Shown: one piece after another, positions 22,217-30,127 of the stretch
Numbering within the stretch: the stretch's first letter is position 1
Layout: every line of letters starts with the position of its first letter
NCBI GenBank assembly: GCA_025964775.1
Contig: JAOPYE010000037.1
Location: 62,001-126,000 of the forward strand
DNA: 64,000 bases
Direction of reading: 5' to 3'
From: Marmoricola sp.
GTDB lineage: Bacteria; Actinomycetota; Actinomycetes; Propionibacteriales; Nocardioidaceae
The notes under the pieces: model-generated
What the model was told of the DNA's origin: nothing
The model's input: only the letters and a program-made list of their open reading frames with translations
Database searches by the model: none
Translations under genes and position numbers: made by a program

Positions 22217-22828
22217 TTGACCACGACCAACTCACTGACCACCGACGACCTCGGGTCCGCCGCGCAGCGCGACCGTCGCCGCCGGATCCTCGATGCCACC
22301 ATCGCGCTCGCCTCGGCGGGCGGTTTCGACGCGGTCCAGATGCGCGCCGTCGCCGAGCAGGCCGACGTCGCCCTCGGCACGCTGTACCGCTACTTCCCCT
22401 CCAAGATCCACCTGCTCGTCTCGGCGTTGGCACGCACGTTCGAGGACACCCAGACGATCGTCGGGCGCAGGCCGGTCCCCGGCGACACCCCGTCCGAACG
22501 CGTCATCTACGTCTTGCGCCGGGCCACCCGGGGCATGCAGGGTGACGCGAACCTGACCGAGGCGCTGACCCGCGCGTTCATGTTCGCCGACGCGTCGGTG
22601 GCCACCGAGATCCATGTGGTCGGGATGCAGCTCACCACGATGCTGACCCGCTCGATCAAGGGCGAGGCCTACGTCGAGGGTGAGCAGCCCTCCGACGAGG
22701 ACGTCGCGATCGCCCGCGTGATCAGCGACGTCTGGCTCTCGGCACTGGTCAGCTGGGTGACCGGTCGTGCGAGTGCCGAAGAGGTCGCCGACCACATCGA
22801 GACCGCCGTGAGGCTCGTGCTCCGCTAG
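22217..22828 (+). CDS. kstR: KstR, TetR-family repressor of steroid catabolism
   Basis: 203 residues. The segment RRRRILDATIALASAGGFDAVQM, continuing through RAVAEQADVALGTLYRYFPSK and IHLLVSAL, follows Mycobacterium tuberculosis KstR almost residue for residue, and the ligand domain keeps LTEALTRAFMFADAS and IARVISDVWLS. KstR represses sterol uptake and side-chain genes and is released by 3-oxo-cholestenoyl-CoA-type ligands. TTG start at 22217 is chosen because the protein then aligns with the mycobacterial N-terminus and GGGGAAGG lies 10 nt upstream. It converges on the dehydrogenase at 22825. Confidence 0.93.
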   Translation: MTTTNSLTTDDLGSAAQRDRRRRILDATIALASAGGFDAVQMRAVAEQADVALGTLYRYFPSKIHLLVSALARTFEDTQTIVGRRPVPGDTPSERVIYVLRRATRGMQGDANLTEALTRAFMFADASVATEIHVVGMQLTTMLTRSIKGEAYVEGEQPSDEDVAIARVISDVWLSALVSWVTGRASAEEVADHIETAVRLVLR

Positions 22829-23583
22829 CCGCCGAACGCGTGCGTCGCCGTGACGCCCCCGTCGATCGCGATCTCGGCTCCGTTGATGTAGCTCGACTCG
22901 TCGCCGGCCAGGAACACGTAGAGCGGCGCGATGTCGTCGGGGTAGCCGACCCGGCGCAGCGGCACCCGGGAGGCACCGAACTCCATCGCGGCGTCGCCGC
23001 CGTGCGGCCTGGTCATCGGGGTGTCGATCATGCCGGGGTGGACCGAGTTGACCCGGATCTGCTTCGGCCCGAGCTCCATGGCCGCTGCCTTGGTCATCCC
23101 GCGGATCGCGAACTTCGTCGCCGTGTACGCCGTGAGCGACGCCATCCCGGCCAGACCCTCGACCGAGGACGCGTTGATGATCGAGCCGCCGCCGTTCTTG
23201 CGCATCGTGCGGGCGACCGCCTTCATGCCGAGGAAGGTGCCGAGCTGGTTGACGCTGACCAGGAGCAGGTACTCCTCCTTCGTCATCTTCTCGATCTCGC
23301 CGAAGCGCAGGATGCCGGCGTTGTTGGCCAGCACGCTGACCGGGCCGTACAGCTCGTTGGTCTTCTCCACCAGCGCGGTCCAGGAGTCCTCGTCGCTCAC
23401 GTCGTGGTGCTCGAAGTGGGCGGCGTCCCCGAGGTCGTCAGCGAGTGTCTGACCGAGCTCGTCGGCAACGTCGGCGATGACCACCTTCGCGCCCTCGGTG
23501 ACGAAGTGGCGCGCGATCGCAGCGCCCTGGCCCTGGGCGCCACCGGTGACGATGGCGACCTTTCCGTTGAGTCTGTTAGTCAT
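22825..23583 (-). CDS. fabG3: FabG3-like hydroxysteroid dehydrogenase (SDR)
   Basis: 252 residues, classical SDR. Cofactor motif TGGAQGQG at 13-20, NNAG at 87-90, and catalytic Ser140, Tyr153, Lys157. The stretches SIINASSVEGLAG and YTATKFAIRGMTK closely follow mycobacterial FabG3 (Rv2002), a 3-alpha/20-beta-hydroxysteroid dehydrogenase, so a steroid or sterol-derived alcohol is the likely substrate. It lies 11 nt downstream of the hsd4A-like gene and is the last gene of the KstR-fronted operon. Its stop overlaps the 3' end of convergent kstR by 4 nt. Confidence 0.8.
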   Translation of the reverse strand: MTNRLNGKVAIVTGGAQGQGAAIARHFVTEGAKVVIADVADELGQTLADDLGDAAHFEHHDVSDEDSWTALVEKTNELYGPVSVLANNAGILRFGEIEKMTKEEYLLLVSVNQLGTFLGMKAVARTMRKNGGGSIINASSVEGLAGMASLTAYTATKFAIRGMTKAAAMELGPKQIRVNSVHPGMIDTPMTRPHGGDAAMEFGASRVPLRRVGYPDDIAPLYVFLAGDESSYINGAEIAIDGGVTATHAFGG

Positions 23584-23594
23584 GATGTCGTTCC

Positions 23595-24503
23595 TCAGAT
23601 CTTGAGCTGCATGATCGAGTCGGCCGCGAAGCCGATCGAGGGGTCACGGTCGGCGAAGTAGGAGCCGAGAGTCTTGTCCAACTCGGCCAGGTCGAAGGCG
23701 TCGCCGGTGGTGTCGAACCGCCGCTCCACGACCGGAGCAGCAACCAGCGCCACCATCCCGCCGTACACGACGAAGACCTGGCCGGTGATGTTCGACGCAG
23801 CCGGTGATGCCAGGTAGGCAACCAGAGGGGCGACGTGCTCGGCTGAGTACGGGTCCACTGCCTTGCCGGAGGTGTCCGCACCGAAGACCGCTGCCGTCAT
23901 CGCCGTACGGGCGCGGGGAGCGATCGCGTTGGCGCGTACTCCCATCCGGCCGAGGCTGCGAGCACTCGACAGGGTCAGGGCGGTGATCCCGGCCTTGGCG
24001 GCCGCGTAGTTCGGCTGGCCCGGTGAACCGCTCAACGAGGCCTCGGAGGCGGTGTTGATGATACTGCCGTAGACCTGCTCGCCGGTCTCCTTGTGCTTCT
24101 CGCGCCAGTACGACGCCGCGTTCCGGGACAGCAAGAAGTGTCCGCGCAGGTGGATCCTGACGACCAGGTCGAACTCCTCGTCGGTCATGTTGAAGAGCAT
24201 CTTGTCGCGGGTCACGCCGGCGTTGTTGACCACGATGTCCAGGCTTCCCAGCCCGAGCGCAGCCTCGATCATCGCGTCGGCGGTGGCCCGCTCCCCCACG
24301 TCACCGGCGACCACGACAGCGGTGCCGCCGAGCGCCTTGATCTCGTCCACGGCGTCGTCGCCGGCTCCGGGCAGGTCGTTGATCACCACGGCCGCGCCGG
24401 CGCGCGCCAGAGCGACCGCTTCGGCGCGACCCAGGCCGGCACCGGCACCGGTCACGATCGCGACCCGGCCGTCGAGCGACAGGCCGTCAGGGTTTTCAGG
24501 CAT
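23595..24503 (-). CDS. hsd4A: Hsd4A-like 17-beta-hydroxysteroid/3-hydroxyacyl-CoA dehydrogenase
   Basis: 302 residues, SDR fold with TGAGAGLGRAEA (18-29), NNAGVTRDKMLFNM (93-106) and catalytic Ser153, Tyr166, Lys170. The whole chain, including the C-terminal ERRFDTTGDAFDLAELDKTLGSY extension, resembles mycobacterial Rv3502c (Hsd4A), which acts on the hydroxyacyl-CoA of the steroid side chain. In M. tuberculosis fdxD-hsd4A precede yrbE4A; here fdxD-hsd4A are kept together but the mce operon is elsewhere. Lies 54 nt downstream of the ferredoxin gene. Confidence 0.85.
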   Translation of the reverse strand: MPENPDGLSLDGRVAIVTGAGAGLGRAEAVALARAGAAVVINDLPGAGDDAVDEIKALGGTAVVVAGDVGERATADAMIEAALGLGSLDIVVNNAGVTRDKMLFNMTDEEFDLVVRIHLRGHFLLSRNAASYWREKHKETGEQVYGSIINTASEASLSGSPGQPNYAAAKAGITALTLSSARSLGRMGVRANAIAPRARTAMTAAVFGADTSGKAVDPYSAEHVAPLVAYLASPAASNITGQVFVVYGGMVALVAAPVVERRFDTTGDAFDLAELDKTLGSYFADRDPSIGFAADSIMQLKI

Positions 24504-24557
24504 GGAGGTACTACTTCCTTGTCGTGATGGTGGTGTGGTGCCGAGCAGCGGGTGCGG

Positions 24558-24752
24558 TCAGCCCTCGATCAGGCTGATCGCGGACTTCGGGCACGCGGCG
24601 ACGGCCTGTGCTACGGCGTCCCGGTTCTCATCGGTGACGTTCTCCTCGGTGATCTGGAGGAAGTCGTCGTCATCGATCATGAAATTCTGGGGAGCGAGCG
24701 CTTCGCAGAGAGCGTTGGACTCGCAGAGGTCGAAGTCGACCTTGATCTTCAT
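24558..24752 (-). CDS. fdxD: 3Fe-4S ferredoxin, FdxD-like
   Basis: 64 residues. Cysteines at 10, 16 and 54 (C-x5-C ... CP) with Ala replacing the middle cysteine are the pattern of 3Fe-4S ferredoxins that feed cytochrome P450s. Start at ATG 24752, overlapping the PPOX stop; a longer frame would lie within that gene. Located between a ferredoxin reductase gene and hsd4A, it is the natural electron carrier for a steroid P450 or ring-opening oxygenase encoded elsewhere. Confidence 0.88.
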   Translation of the reverse strand: MKIKVDFDLCESNALCEALAPQNFMIDDDDFLQITEENVTDENRDAVAQAVAACPKSAISLIEG

Positions 24753-25228
24753 CAGTTTCCTCCTGGTGGGGCGGTCATCTTGCGGTGGTCCCAACTGGCG
24801 ACCTTCGTGGGTTCGATGATCACACCGACCCGCTTGAGCGCCTGTTTGGAGACGATCTCCTCGCCGAACTCGCCGAGGTCGACGCCGGCCGCCATCACGG
24901 TGGCGACCTTCGAGCCGAGCGCCTTGATCTCGTCGTAGTCCTCGATCAGGCGCGCTGTTCCGGTGATCGTCGCGCCGCGCAGCTCGAAGTAGTCCTCACC
25001 GTCCTCGACCAGGCAGCTGACGCGCGGGTCGCGCCGGATGTTGACGATCTTCTGCGAGCGGCCGTAGGTCCAGAACGCGATCTTGCCGTCCTCGACGACG
25101 TAGAACAGCGTGGTGAGCTGCGGCACCCCGTCAGGTCCGATGGTCGCGACCTGGACCTTGATGTTCGAGGCGAGGAAGTCGGTGAACTCCTCGTCGGTCA
25201 TCGCAACGGCGTTGCGTCCGCTGGCCAT
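24752..25228 (-). CDS. PPOX-class flavin/F420-binding protein
   Basis: 158 residues with the split-barrel fold of pyridoxamine 5'-phosphate oxidase-like proteins: VQVATIGPDGVPQLTTLFYVVEDGKIAFWT, then QKIVNIRRDPRVSCLVEDG. In actinobacteria this class often uses F420 or FMN to reduce small molecules. Overlaps the reductase gene and the ferredoxin gene by 4 nt or less on each side, so it belongs to the KstR-fronted operon. Substrate unknown. Confidence 0.8.
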   Translation of the reverse strand: MASGRNAVAMTDEEFTDFLASNIKVQVATIGPDGVPQLTTLFYVVEDGKIAFWTYGRSQKIVNIRRDPRVSCLVEDGEDYFELRGATITGTARLIEDYDEIKALGSKVATVMAAGVDLGEFGEEIVSKQALKRVGVIIEPTKVASWDHRKMTAPPGGN

Positions 25229-26211
25229 CAGGAACCCTCGCTCGAGTGTCCGGGGAAGACGCCCTGGTCCGGGAAGACCAGCGGCGCTGCATTGTTGATC
25301 GACGTGGCGACCTCGCCGAACCCGACCGCGATGAGGCGGACCTTGCCGTCGTACTCGGTGATGTCACCGGCGGCGAAGACCCGGGGCAGGTTGGTGCGCG
25401 TGGTGGTGTCGACGCGGATGTGGCGCTTGTCGAACTCCAGGCCCCAGTCCTTCATGGCGGTGAGGTCGGCGACGAAGCCGAGCGCGGCGACGACGGCCTG
25501 GGCCGGACGGGTCACGACCTCGCCGCTCTCGAGCGTGATCTCGACTGCCTCGACGTGTCCGTCACCGGTCAGAGCGGTGACCTGCGCCTTGGTGATGACC
25601 TCGGTCTTCCCGGCGAGCACCGCATCGATGGTGGCTTGGTGGGCCCGGAACTGGTCGCGCCGGTGGACCAGCGTGATCGAGTTGGCGATGCCCTCGAGCT
25701 GGTGAGCCCAGTCGAAGGCGCTGTCGCCGCCGCCGACGATGACGACGTCCTTGCCGACGTAGTCGTCGAACGAGGGCACGAAGAAGACGAGACCCCTGCC
25801 CTCCCAGCCGTCCCCGGCGGGAAGCGGGCGCGGGGTGAACTTGCCGATGCCGGCAGTGACCACGACGACCTTGGCGCGCACCTCGGTGCCGTCGTCGAGG
25901 CCCATCGTGACGCCCTCGTCGTCGACGGTCAGCACGTTGGCCGTCCGGTCGAGAAGATAGGTCGGCCTGGCACTGGCGGCTTGCTCGACCAGGGCGTTGA
26001 CCAGTTCCCGACCCTTGATGGTCGGGAAGCCCGCGACGTCGAGGATCGCCTTCTCCGGGTAGAGCGCAGAGACCTGTCCGCCGATCTCGGGGAGCGAGTC
26101 GACCAGCGTCACCGACATCCCGCGGAAGCCGGCGTAGTAGGCGCCGAAGAGGCCGGCAGGACCGGCCCCGACGATGAGTACGTCCGTCTCGTGAGTCTGC
26201 GGCACAACCAC
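25228..26211 (-). CDS. Ferredoxin-NAD(P)+ reductase (thioredoxin-reductase-like)
   Basis: 327 residues from the chosen GTG start. FAD motif VGAGPAGLFGAYYAGFRG near the N-terminus, NAD(P) motif VVIVGGGDSAFDWA mid-chain, and a C-terminal RVFAAGDITEY. No CxxC redox pair is present, so it is a ferredoxin reductase rather than thioredoxin reductase. GTG at 26211 is preferred because GGAAGG lies 5 nt upstream; a GTG at 26241 would add 10 residues. Leads an operon with PPOX, ferredoxin and two steroid dehydrogenases; an exact KstR box lies 36 nt upstream. Confidence 0.85.
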   Translation of the reverse strand: MVVPQTHETDVLIVGAGPAGLFGAYYAGFRGMSVTLVDSLPEIGGQVSALYPEKAILDVAGFPTIKGRELVNALVEQAASARPTYLLDRTANVLTVDDEGVTMGLDDGTEVRAKVVVVTAGIGKFTPRPLPAGDGWEGRGLVFFVPSFDDYVGKDVVIVGGGDSAFDWAHQLEGIANSITLVHRRDQFRAHQATIDAVLAGKTEVITKAQVTALTGDGHVEAVEITLESGEVVTRPAQAVVAALGFVADLTAMKDWGLEFDKRHIRVDTTTRTNLPRVFAAGDITEYDGKVRLIAVGFGEVATSINNAAPLVFPDQGVFPGHSSEGS

Positions 26212-26246
26212 ATCGTCCTTCCGGGGCAGCGTCGATTCCACAGAAC

Positions 26247-26260
26247 TGGAACCTGTTCTA
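26247..26260. promoter_or_regulatory. KstR operator, exact match
   Basis: TGGAACCTGTTCTA, identical to the site at 6325-6338 and matching TNNAACNNGTTNNA fully. It sits just upstream of the ferredoxin reductase gene and only 6 nt beyond the stop of the zinc-ribbon Mce-associated gene. Confidence 0.9.
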
Positions 26261-26265
26261 ATTTA

Positions 26266-27027
26266 TCAGAACCTATCGATCTTGGACACGATCCACCGGT
26301 CATCCTTGCGTGTCATCGTCATCACCACACGGTTCTGATCGACGTGTTGCGTGGGAGATCCGGCAGAGGTCGTCAGCGCATCGACGAACAGCAGCACGAC
26401 CGCCCGGTCCTTCGTCAACGACACCAGTGAGCTCGCGCGCACGGTGGCAACCAGGGTCAGCTTCGAGCTCGTGGCCTTCGGACCAGCGTCGGTCATCACC
26501 CGGGCGTACACGTGTGCAAAGTCAGGGGTGATCACGGCTCGCGCTGCGGCCTCGTCGGCGGCGAGGGTCTTGTAGCTGTAAGAGAAGACCGCCGCCGCAT
26601 CGGTGGCCGCGTCCCGCAGGGCGCCCTGCTGGTACGACGTCAGCGTCACCTGGCCATCGCTGGAGGTGTGCAGGCTGTCCGGCGGGGCGGTCAGGTACAG
26701 CGCCACTGCGCCACCGGCCAGGGCGAGGCACAGGACGACCAGCCCGGCCACCACGGGGTCGCGCCAACGACTCGGCCGAGCTGGTGGTGCGTACCCGACT
26801 GGCTGCGTCACCGACTCGTTGACAGTCACGGGCTCAGGCTCGGGCGTCCCGGCGGTCTCGCGGATGTCGTGCGCGCTTCGGGCCGGCGGTCGGGTCGGTA
26901 CGACGGGCTCTTCGGACACCGGCAGATCGGACTGGCAGAACGGGCACTTGACCGCCGCCGCCTTGATCACCTGCGAACAGAACGGGCAGAGCTTCTCGTC
27001 CGGGCCCAGCGGCTCAGTCGTGCTCAT
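26266..27027 (-). CDS. Mce-associated membrane protein with N-terminal zinc ribbon
   Basis: 253 residues. Residues 14-31 form a zinc ribbon (Cys14, Cys17, Cys28, Cys31), followed by a Pro-rich linker, one membrane segment (about 90-112) and a C-terminal NTF2-like domain of the kind seen in Mce-associated (Mas) proteins, ending RKDDRWIVSKIDRF. Mas proteins support Mce lipid importers. ATG overlaps the upstream gene by 4 nt. The zinc ribbon is not a usual part of Mas proteins. Confidence 0.75.
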   Translation of the reverse strand: MSTTEPLGPDEKLCPFCSQVIKAAAVKCPFCQSDLPVSEEPVVPTRPPARSAHDIRETAGTPEPEPVTVNESVTQPVGYAPPARPSRWRDPVVAGLVVLCLALAGGAVALYLTAPPDSLHTSSDGQVTLTSYQQGALRDAATDAAAVFSYSYKTLAADEAAARAVITPDFAHVYARVMTDAGPKATSSKLTLVATVRASSLVSLTKDRAVVLLFVDALTTSAGSPTQHVDQNRVVMTMTRKDDRWIVSKIDRF

Positions 27028-27587
27028 GAGACGAACTGCAGTTCGCTCAGCAGCCAGCTGGAGCCGACGCGGGTGAAGGTGAGCCTCAAGCGATAGGCGC
27101 GCTGGTTCTGGGCCGCCTTGCCGGCCTGCTCGGCCTGCTGGATCGCCACGTTGGAGACGCTGCCGTCCGCCGCAACGTGCACCACTGCCGAGGTCGGGCC
27201 GATCCGGTCGATGCCGATCACCCGCACGATTCCGGCGGAGATCGCCTTGCCCTTGACTGCCGCTGCCGTCAGGTTCGCCGCCGATCCGCTGTACTGCGAG
27301 CGGAACGGTCCGGTCGAGAGCGCCAGCATTCGTTGCACCCGCGGCGCCATGTCGCGGTAGTCGACGTCGAGGAAGGCCATGGTGGCCTCGCGCGCCGCCG
27401 TGGTGACTGCATCGGCGCTGTGTTCCGCGCGCCAGGCCCCCGCGCGCGCCGAGGGCAGGGTGCCGGGCGCGAACACCCGGAAGCCAAGGACGACCAGCAG
27501 GAGCGCGGCGAGCAGGCTCGCGATGACGACCAGCATCGTCCGCAGTCCACTCGGTCTGGTGACCTGCCTCGACCCGTTGTCCGACAC
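27024..27587 (-). CDS. Mce-associated membrane protein
   Basis: 187 residues: short cytoplasmic start, one membrane segment (about 19-40), then an outer NTF2-like domain with FLDVDYRDMAPRVQRMLALSTGPFR and a C-terminal TRVGSSWLLSELQFV, the signature of Mas proteins encoded at the end of mce operons. GTG start preceded by GGGGAGGGG. Paired with the zinc-ribbon gene, 22 kb from the mce operon in this window, so it may serve that importer or another one. Confidence 0.78.
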   Translation of the reverse strand: MSDNGSRQVTRPSGLRTMLVVIASLLAALLLVVLGFRVFAPGTLPSARAGAWRAEHSADAVTTAAREATMAFLDVDYRDMAPRVQRMLALSTGPFRSQYSGSAANLTAAAVKGKAISAGIVRVIGIDRIGPTSAVVHVAADGSVSNVAIQQAEQAGKAAQNQRAYRLRLTFTRVGSSWLLSELQFVS

Positions 27588-27952
27588 GCTGCCCCTCCCC
27601 CGGCCAGGTATCTACATCGCCTGCCCTGTGCGCATCGTACGGCTGCGGAATCAGCCCGTCTCCCATCCCGGCGGTCGGTGGTTCAGCGCGGCGCTCCGGC
27701 GATACGTAGCCGGGCACGGTCTGTGTGCGGCTCGTTGGCCCGTGCGTGGCAGAGCGTCGTCTCACAACCCGTCGCGGGCGTGCCATCTGCGAATCTTGTT
27801 TCGGACACGGATTTTGAGACACGCCATCGTCGGGATGGACTGTCTTGGGCGTGAATGTGTTCGAAACCGGCGGTTTGTGGACGCCTGGGATCGTCGAAGA
27901 TCCGGACACGCAAGCCTGATGACGCATGGCTCTTTGATCGCGTCGATAACGG
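27588..27952. other. Gene-free stretch of 365 nt
   Basis: No supported gene between the Mce-associated pair and the TetR gene. It holds one palindromic repeat copy (27859-27882) and the promoter of the gene starting at 27587. Confidence 0.6.
27859..27882. repeat. Palindromic boundary repeat, copy 1
   Basis: Core AAACCG-G-CGGTTT, a perfect 6-bp inverted repeat, within a divergent copy of the family whose consensus is GTCGCACAACC then GTCCGGTTSTGNGAC. Lies 3' of the TetR gene. Confidence 0.5.
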
Positions 27953-28561
27953 TCAGCAGGTGTTGTCGAGTGCTTGCACGGCGTTGAGGACCGTGCGCAC
28001 GAACCATGCCTCCCAGTCCTCGGGGGTCCAGCCGCGCTCAGCGAGTTTGAACCACATTGCTCGCGAGCCGAGGGCCCAGACTTCATCGACGAGTGCGGCC
28101 GGGGGGTCGGCGCCCAGAACCAGTCGGCAAGCGTTGACGAACTCACCGTGCCGACGGTGCTCCATGTGGGTCCGGGCCTGGGCTGCCTCGGGGGTAGAGA
28201 CTCCGGCGTCGTCAAGGACCTGCTGGATGGCGGCCGATCGCTGATACGCGCTTCGCAGCCAACGTCCAGCGGTGGCAACTCGTTGAGCTAGCGCGCCTGT
28301 GCCCATCGCCTGGTAGTCGGGACGGTCCCGGACTGGTATCTCGGACAATGATGAGTCGATGCAGGCGATCAACAGGTCAAGCTTGGTGTCGAAATGGAGA
28401 TACACGGTGGGGCGAGCCAGACCCGCCGCTGCCGCGACCTGCGACATCGTCGTCATGGTCCAGCCTTGCCTGATGAACAGTCCCTGGGCCGCGCTGATGA
28501 GCCGATCACGATTCTGCTTGGCTGCTTCGGCACGCACAGACGAGTCATACCTACGAGCCAT
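27953..28561 (-). CDS. TetR-family regulator
   Basis: 202 residues. N-terminal helix-turn-helix DRLISAAQGLFIRQGWTMTTMSQVAAAAGLARPTVYLHFDTKLDLL; the ligand domain is not recognised. ATG at 28561 gives MARRYDSS; an ATG at 28573 adds four residues. Divergent from a hydrolase gene with a perfect palindrome between them, the usual layout for a repressor that controls itself and its neighbour. Confidence 0.85.
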   Translation of the reverse strand: MARRYDSSVRAEAAKQNRDRLISAAQGLFIRQGWTMTTMSQVAAAAGLARPTVYLHFDTKLDLLIACIDSSLSEIPVRDRPDYQAMGTGALAQRVATAGRWLRSAYQRSAAIQQVLDDAGVSTPEAAQARTHMEHRRHGEFVNACRLVLGADPPAALVDEVWALGSRAMWFKLAERGWTPEDWEAWFVRTVLNAVQALDNTC

Positions 28562-28584
28562 GTGATCCAGCATAGCCTTTTCAC

Positions 28585-28599
28585 TGTACTACGAGTACA
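28585..28599. promoter_or_regulatory. Probable TetR operator, perfect palindrome
   Basis: TGTACT-ACG-AGTACA, perfect 6-bp arms, centred between the TetR gene start and the hydrolase ATG at 28605. Its end is 5 nt from the hydrolase start, so binding would block transcription of a short or absent leader. Confidence 0.7.
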
Positions 28600-28604
28600 T
28601 TGAA

Positions 28605-29435
28605 ATGATGCGAATCAGAACTGAGCTCGGCGAGCTAGCCGCACGGGTGGTCCCGGGGCCGCCGCAGGTTGCTGTCCTGTGGCACAGCATGTTCACCGAT
28701 TCACACAGCTGGGATCGGCTGCTGGACCAGCTTCGCGAGCAACGCACTCTGGTGCTGGTCGACGGGTGGTCCTTCGGTGCCAGCGAAGATCTCGACCACG
28801 TTGTGCCTGACTTCAATGACGCCTGCGTGCGAGCGGCCGCCGCTGTCATCGCACAGGTCCAAGACGAGCTCGCGGCCGGCGCCGTCGACTGGTTGGGCAG
28901 CGCCTGGGGCGGCCATGTGGGACTCCAGCTGGCCGCGACTCGGCCAGAGCTGGTCCGCAGCCTGATAACGATCAGCACGCCGGTCCAGGCACCGAGTGCC
29001 TCCATGCGGCGCCAGGTCAGGCTGCTGCTTCCGGTGTACCGGATCATCGGGATGCGTGGCCCCGTACGTCACGGCCTGCTTGACGGAATGCTCACCGATC
29101 TCACCAGGCGCACCGACCCAGAGGCCGTCGACGCGTTAGTTGCTCCCATGTCCAGAGCCAATCGGCCGGCGATCACGCGGACCGTCCACTCCGGCATCCT
29201 GACCAGGAAGGACCTGGCATGGGCCGCCGCGCGAGTCACCTGCCCAACCCTGATGATTGCCACCGACGATCGGGGTGAATGGAGCCCCGCCGAATGCGCA
29301 CAGACCACGGCTTCGATGAAGGATGCAAGCTCAGCCGTTCTCACCAGATCACGAGCCCTGCCGTCCCTTGAATGTCCCTTCGAGGCAGCTACCTTGATCA
29401 CTGATTTCTGGACCAAGACCGCAGCCGCTACCTAG
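28605..29435 (+). CDS. Alpha/beta hydrolase, TetR-linked
   Basis: 276 residues. Oxyanion region VLWHSMFTDSHSWDRLLDQL, an elbow-like segment WLGSAWGGHVGLQLAATRPELV in which GSAWGG occupies the nucleophile position, and late TLMIATDDRGEWSP. The Ser to Ala-Trp context at the elbow is unusual (G-S-A-W-G-G), so the nucleophile is not certain. No ribosome site before the ATG; it may be leaderless. Ends in a hairpin at 29503-29523. Confidence 0.75.
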   Translation: MMRIRTELGELAARVVPGPPQVAVLWHSMFTDSHSWDRLLDQLREQRTLVLVDGWSFGASEDLDHVVPDFNDACVRAAAAVIAQVQDELAAGAVDWLGSAWGGHVGLQLAATRPELVRSLITISTPVQAPSASMRRQVRLLLPVYRIIGMRGPVRHGLLDGMLTDLTRRTDPEAVDALVAPMSRANRPAITRTVHSGILTRKDLAWAAARVTCPTLMIATDDRGEWSPAECAQTTASMKDASSAVLTRSRALPSLECPFEAATLITDFWTKTAAAT

Positions 29436-29477
29436 GGGCTTCTGCCTGAGAGCCTCATCACGGCGCTGCACCCGAGC

Positions 29478-29504
29478 GTCTCTCAAACCTCCGGTTGTGA
29501 CGTC
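29478..29504. repeat. Palindromic boundary repeat, copy 2
   Basis: GTCTCTCAAACCTCC followed by GGTTGTGACGTC. Lies 42 nt after the hydrolase stop and just before the terminator hairpin. Confidence 0.6.
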
Positions 29505-29523
29505 TGGCAGCTCTGCTGCCAGA
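29503..29523 (+). terminator. Hairpin after the hydrolase gene
   Basis: TCTGGCAG-CTCTG-CTGCCAGA, perfect 8-bp stem with a 5-nt loop. No U-tract, as is common in actinobacteria. Confidence 0.5.
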
Positions 29524-29578
29524 TCCCGCCGCTTGTGAAACGTCGCCCGGTTCTGGCTGTGAGGACTACGGTTCCGCA

Positions 29579-30091
29579 ATGGACACGACGGAGCGCACCT
29601 TGTACCCATCTAGGAAGAAATGGGCCCTCATGTTCTCGGGGTCGGTGACCTTCGTAATTGGTGGTGTGCTCATGGCGGTCACCTCCACGTCCGCCGCCGA
29701 CGTGCGAAACGGCTGGCTTTGCGTTGCGTTCTTTGGCCTTTGCGCCTTCGCGTTCGGCGTCTTTCTCATCCCCGGGTCTGCCTACTTGCACCTCTCCAGC
29801 GATGGCTATGACGTGCGATCGTTTTTCTGGACGCGCACTGAGACGTGGGATCACATCGTTGGCTTTGTTGCCGTGAACTTGACTGGCACAACGCGCCTTG
29901 TCGGTGTGATGTATGCGGAGAACTACTCGCCGCGCGGGGCTTTCAAGTTGGGCATGCGGCTGGGACGCCGATTCGCAGGCGTTGAAAGCTATCTGCCAGA
30001 CACATACGGAATGCCGGCCCCTGACCTCGCCGAGCTGATGAACGAATATCGCGAGCGACATGAGCGCGCCAGGTCCAACCGAGAGGATTGA
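29579..30091 (+). CDS. Small membrane protein with PH-like domain (hypothetical)
   Basis: 170 residues. Two membrane segments (about 16-36 and 46-66), then a soluble domain YLHLSSDGYDVRSFFWTRTETWDHIVGF resembling bacterial PH-like (bPH) domains. Function unknown. Single-gene unit bounded on both sides by palindromic repeat copies. Confidence 0.6.
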   Translation: MDTTERTLYPSRKKWALMFSGSVTFVIGGVLMAVTSTSAADVRNGWLCVAFFGLCAFAFGVFLIPGSAYLHLSSDGYDVRSFFWTRTETWDHIVGFVAVNLTGTTRLVGVMYAENYSPRGAFKLGMRLGRRFAGVESYLPDTYGMPAPDLAELMNEYRERHERARSNRED

Positions 30092-30097
30092 GGCACC

Positions 30098-30122
30098 GTC
30101 TCAGAACCCTCGGTTTCAGAAC
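30098..30122. repeat. Palindromic boundary repeat, copy 3
   Basis: GTCTCAGAACCCTC then GGTTTCAGAAC, between the 3' ends of the convergent genes ending at 30091 and 30128. Confidence 0.6.
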
Positions 30123-30127
30123 ACGAT

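Noticed and set aside
20743-22380. 545-residue version of the glycosyltransferase
   Set aside because: The extra 115 N-terminal residues run antisense through the kstR promoter and start; the conserved GT4 domain begins right at the TTG at 22035.
25228-26211. Thioredoxin reductase
   Set aside because: The redox-active CxxC between the FAD and NAD(P) parts is missing, and the neighbours are a ferredoxin and steroid dehydrogenases.
26266-28278. A single 670-residue protein on the minus strand
   Set aside because: The upstream 417 residues are an Arg/Pro-rich shadow of the Mce-associated and TetR genes in another frame; the real protein begins at the ATG at 27027.
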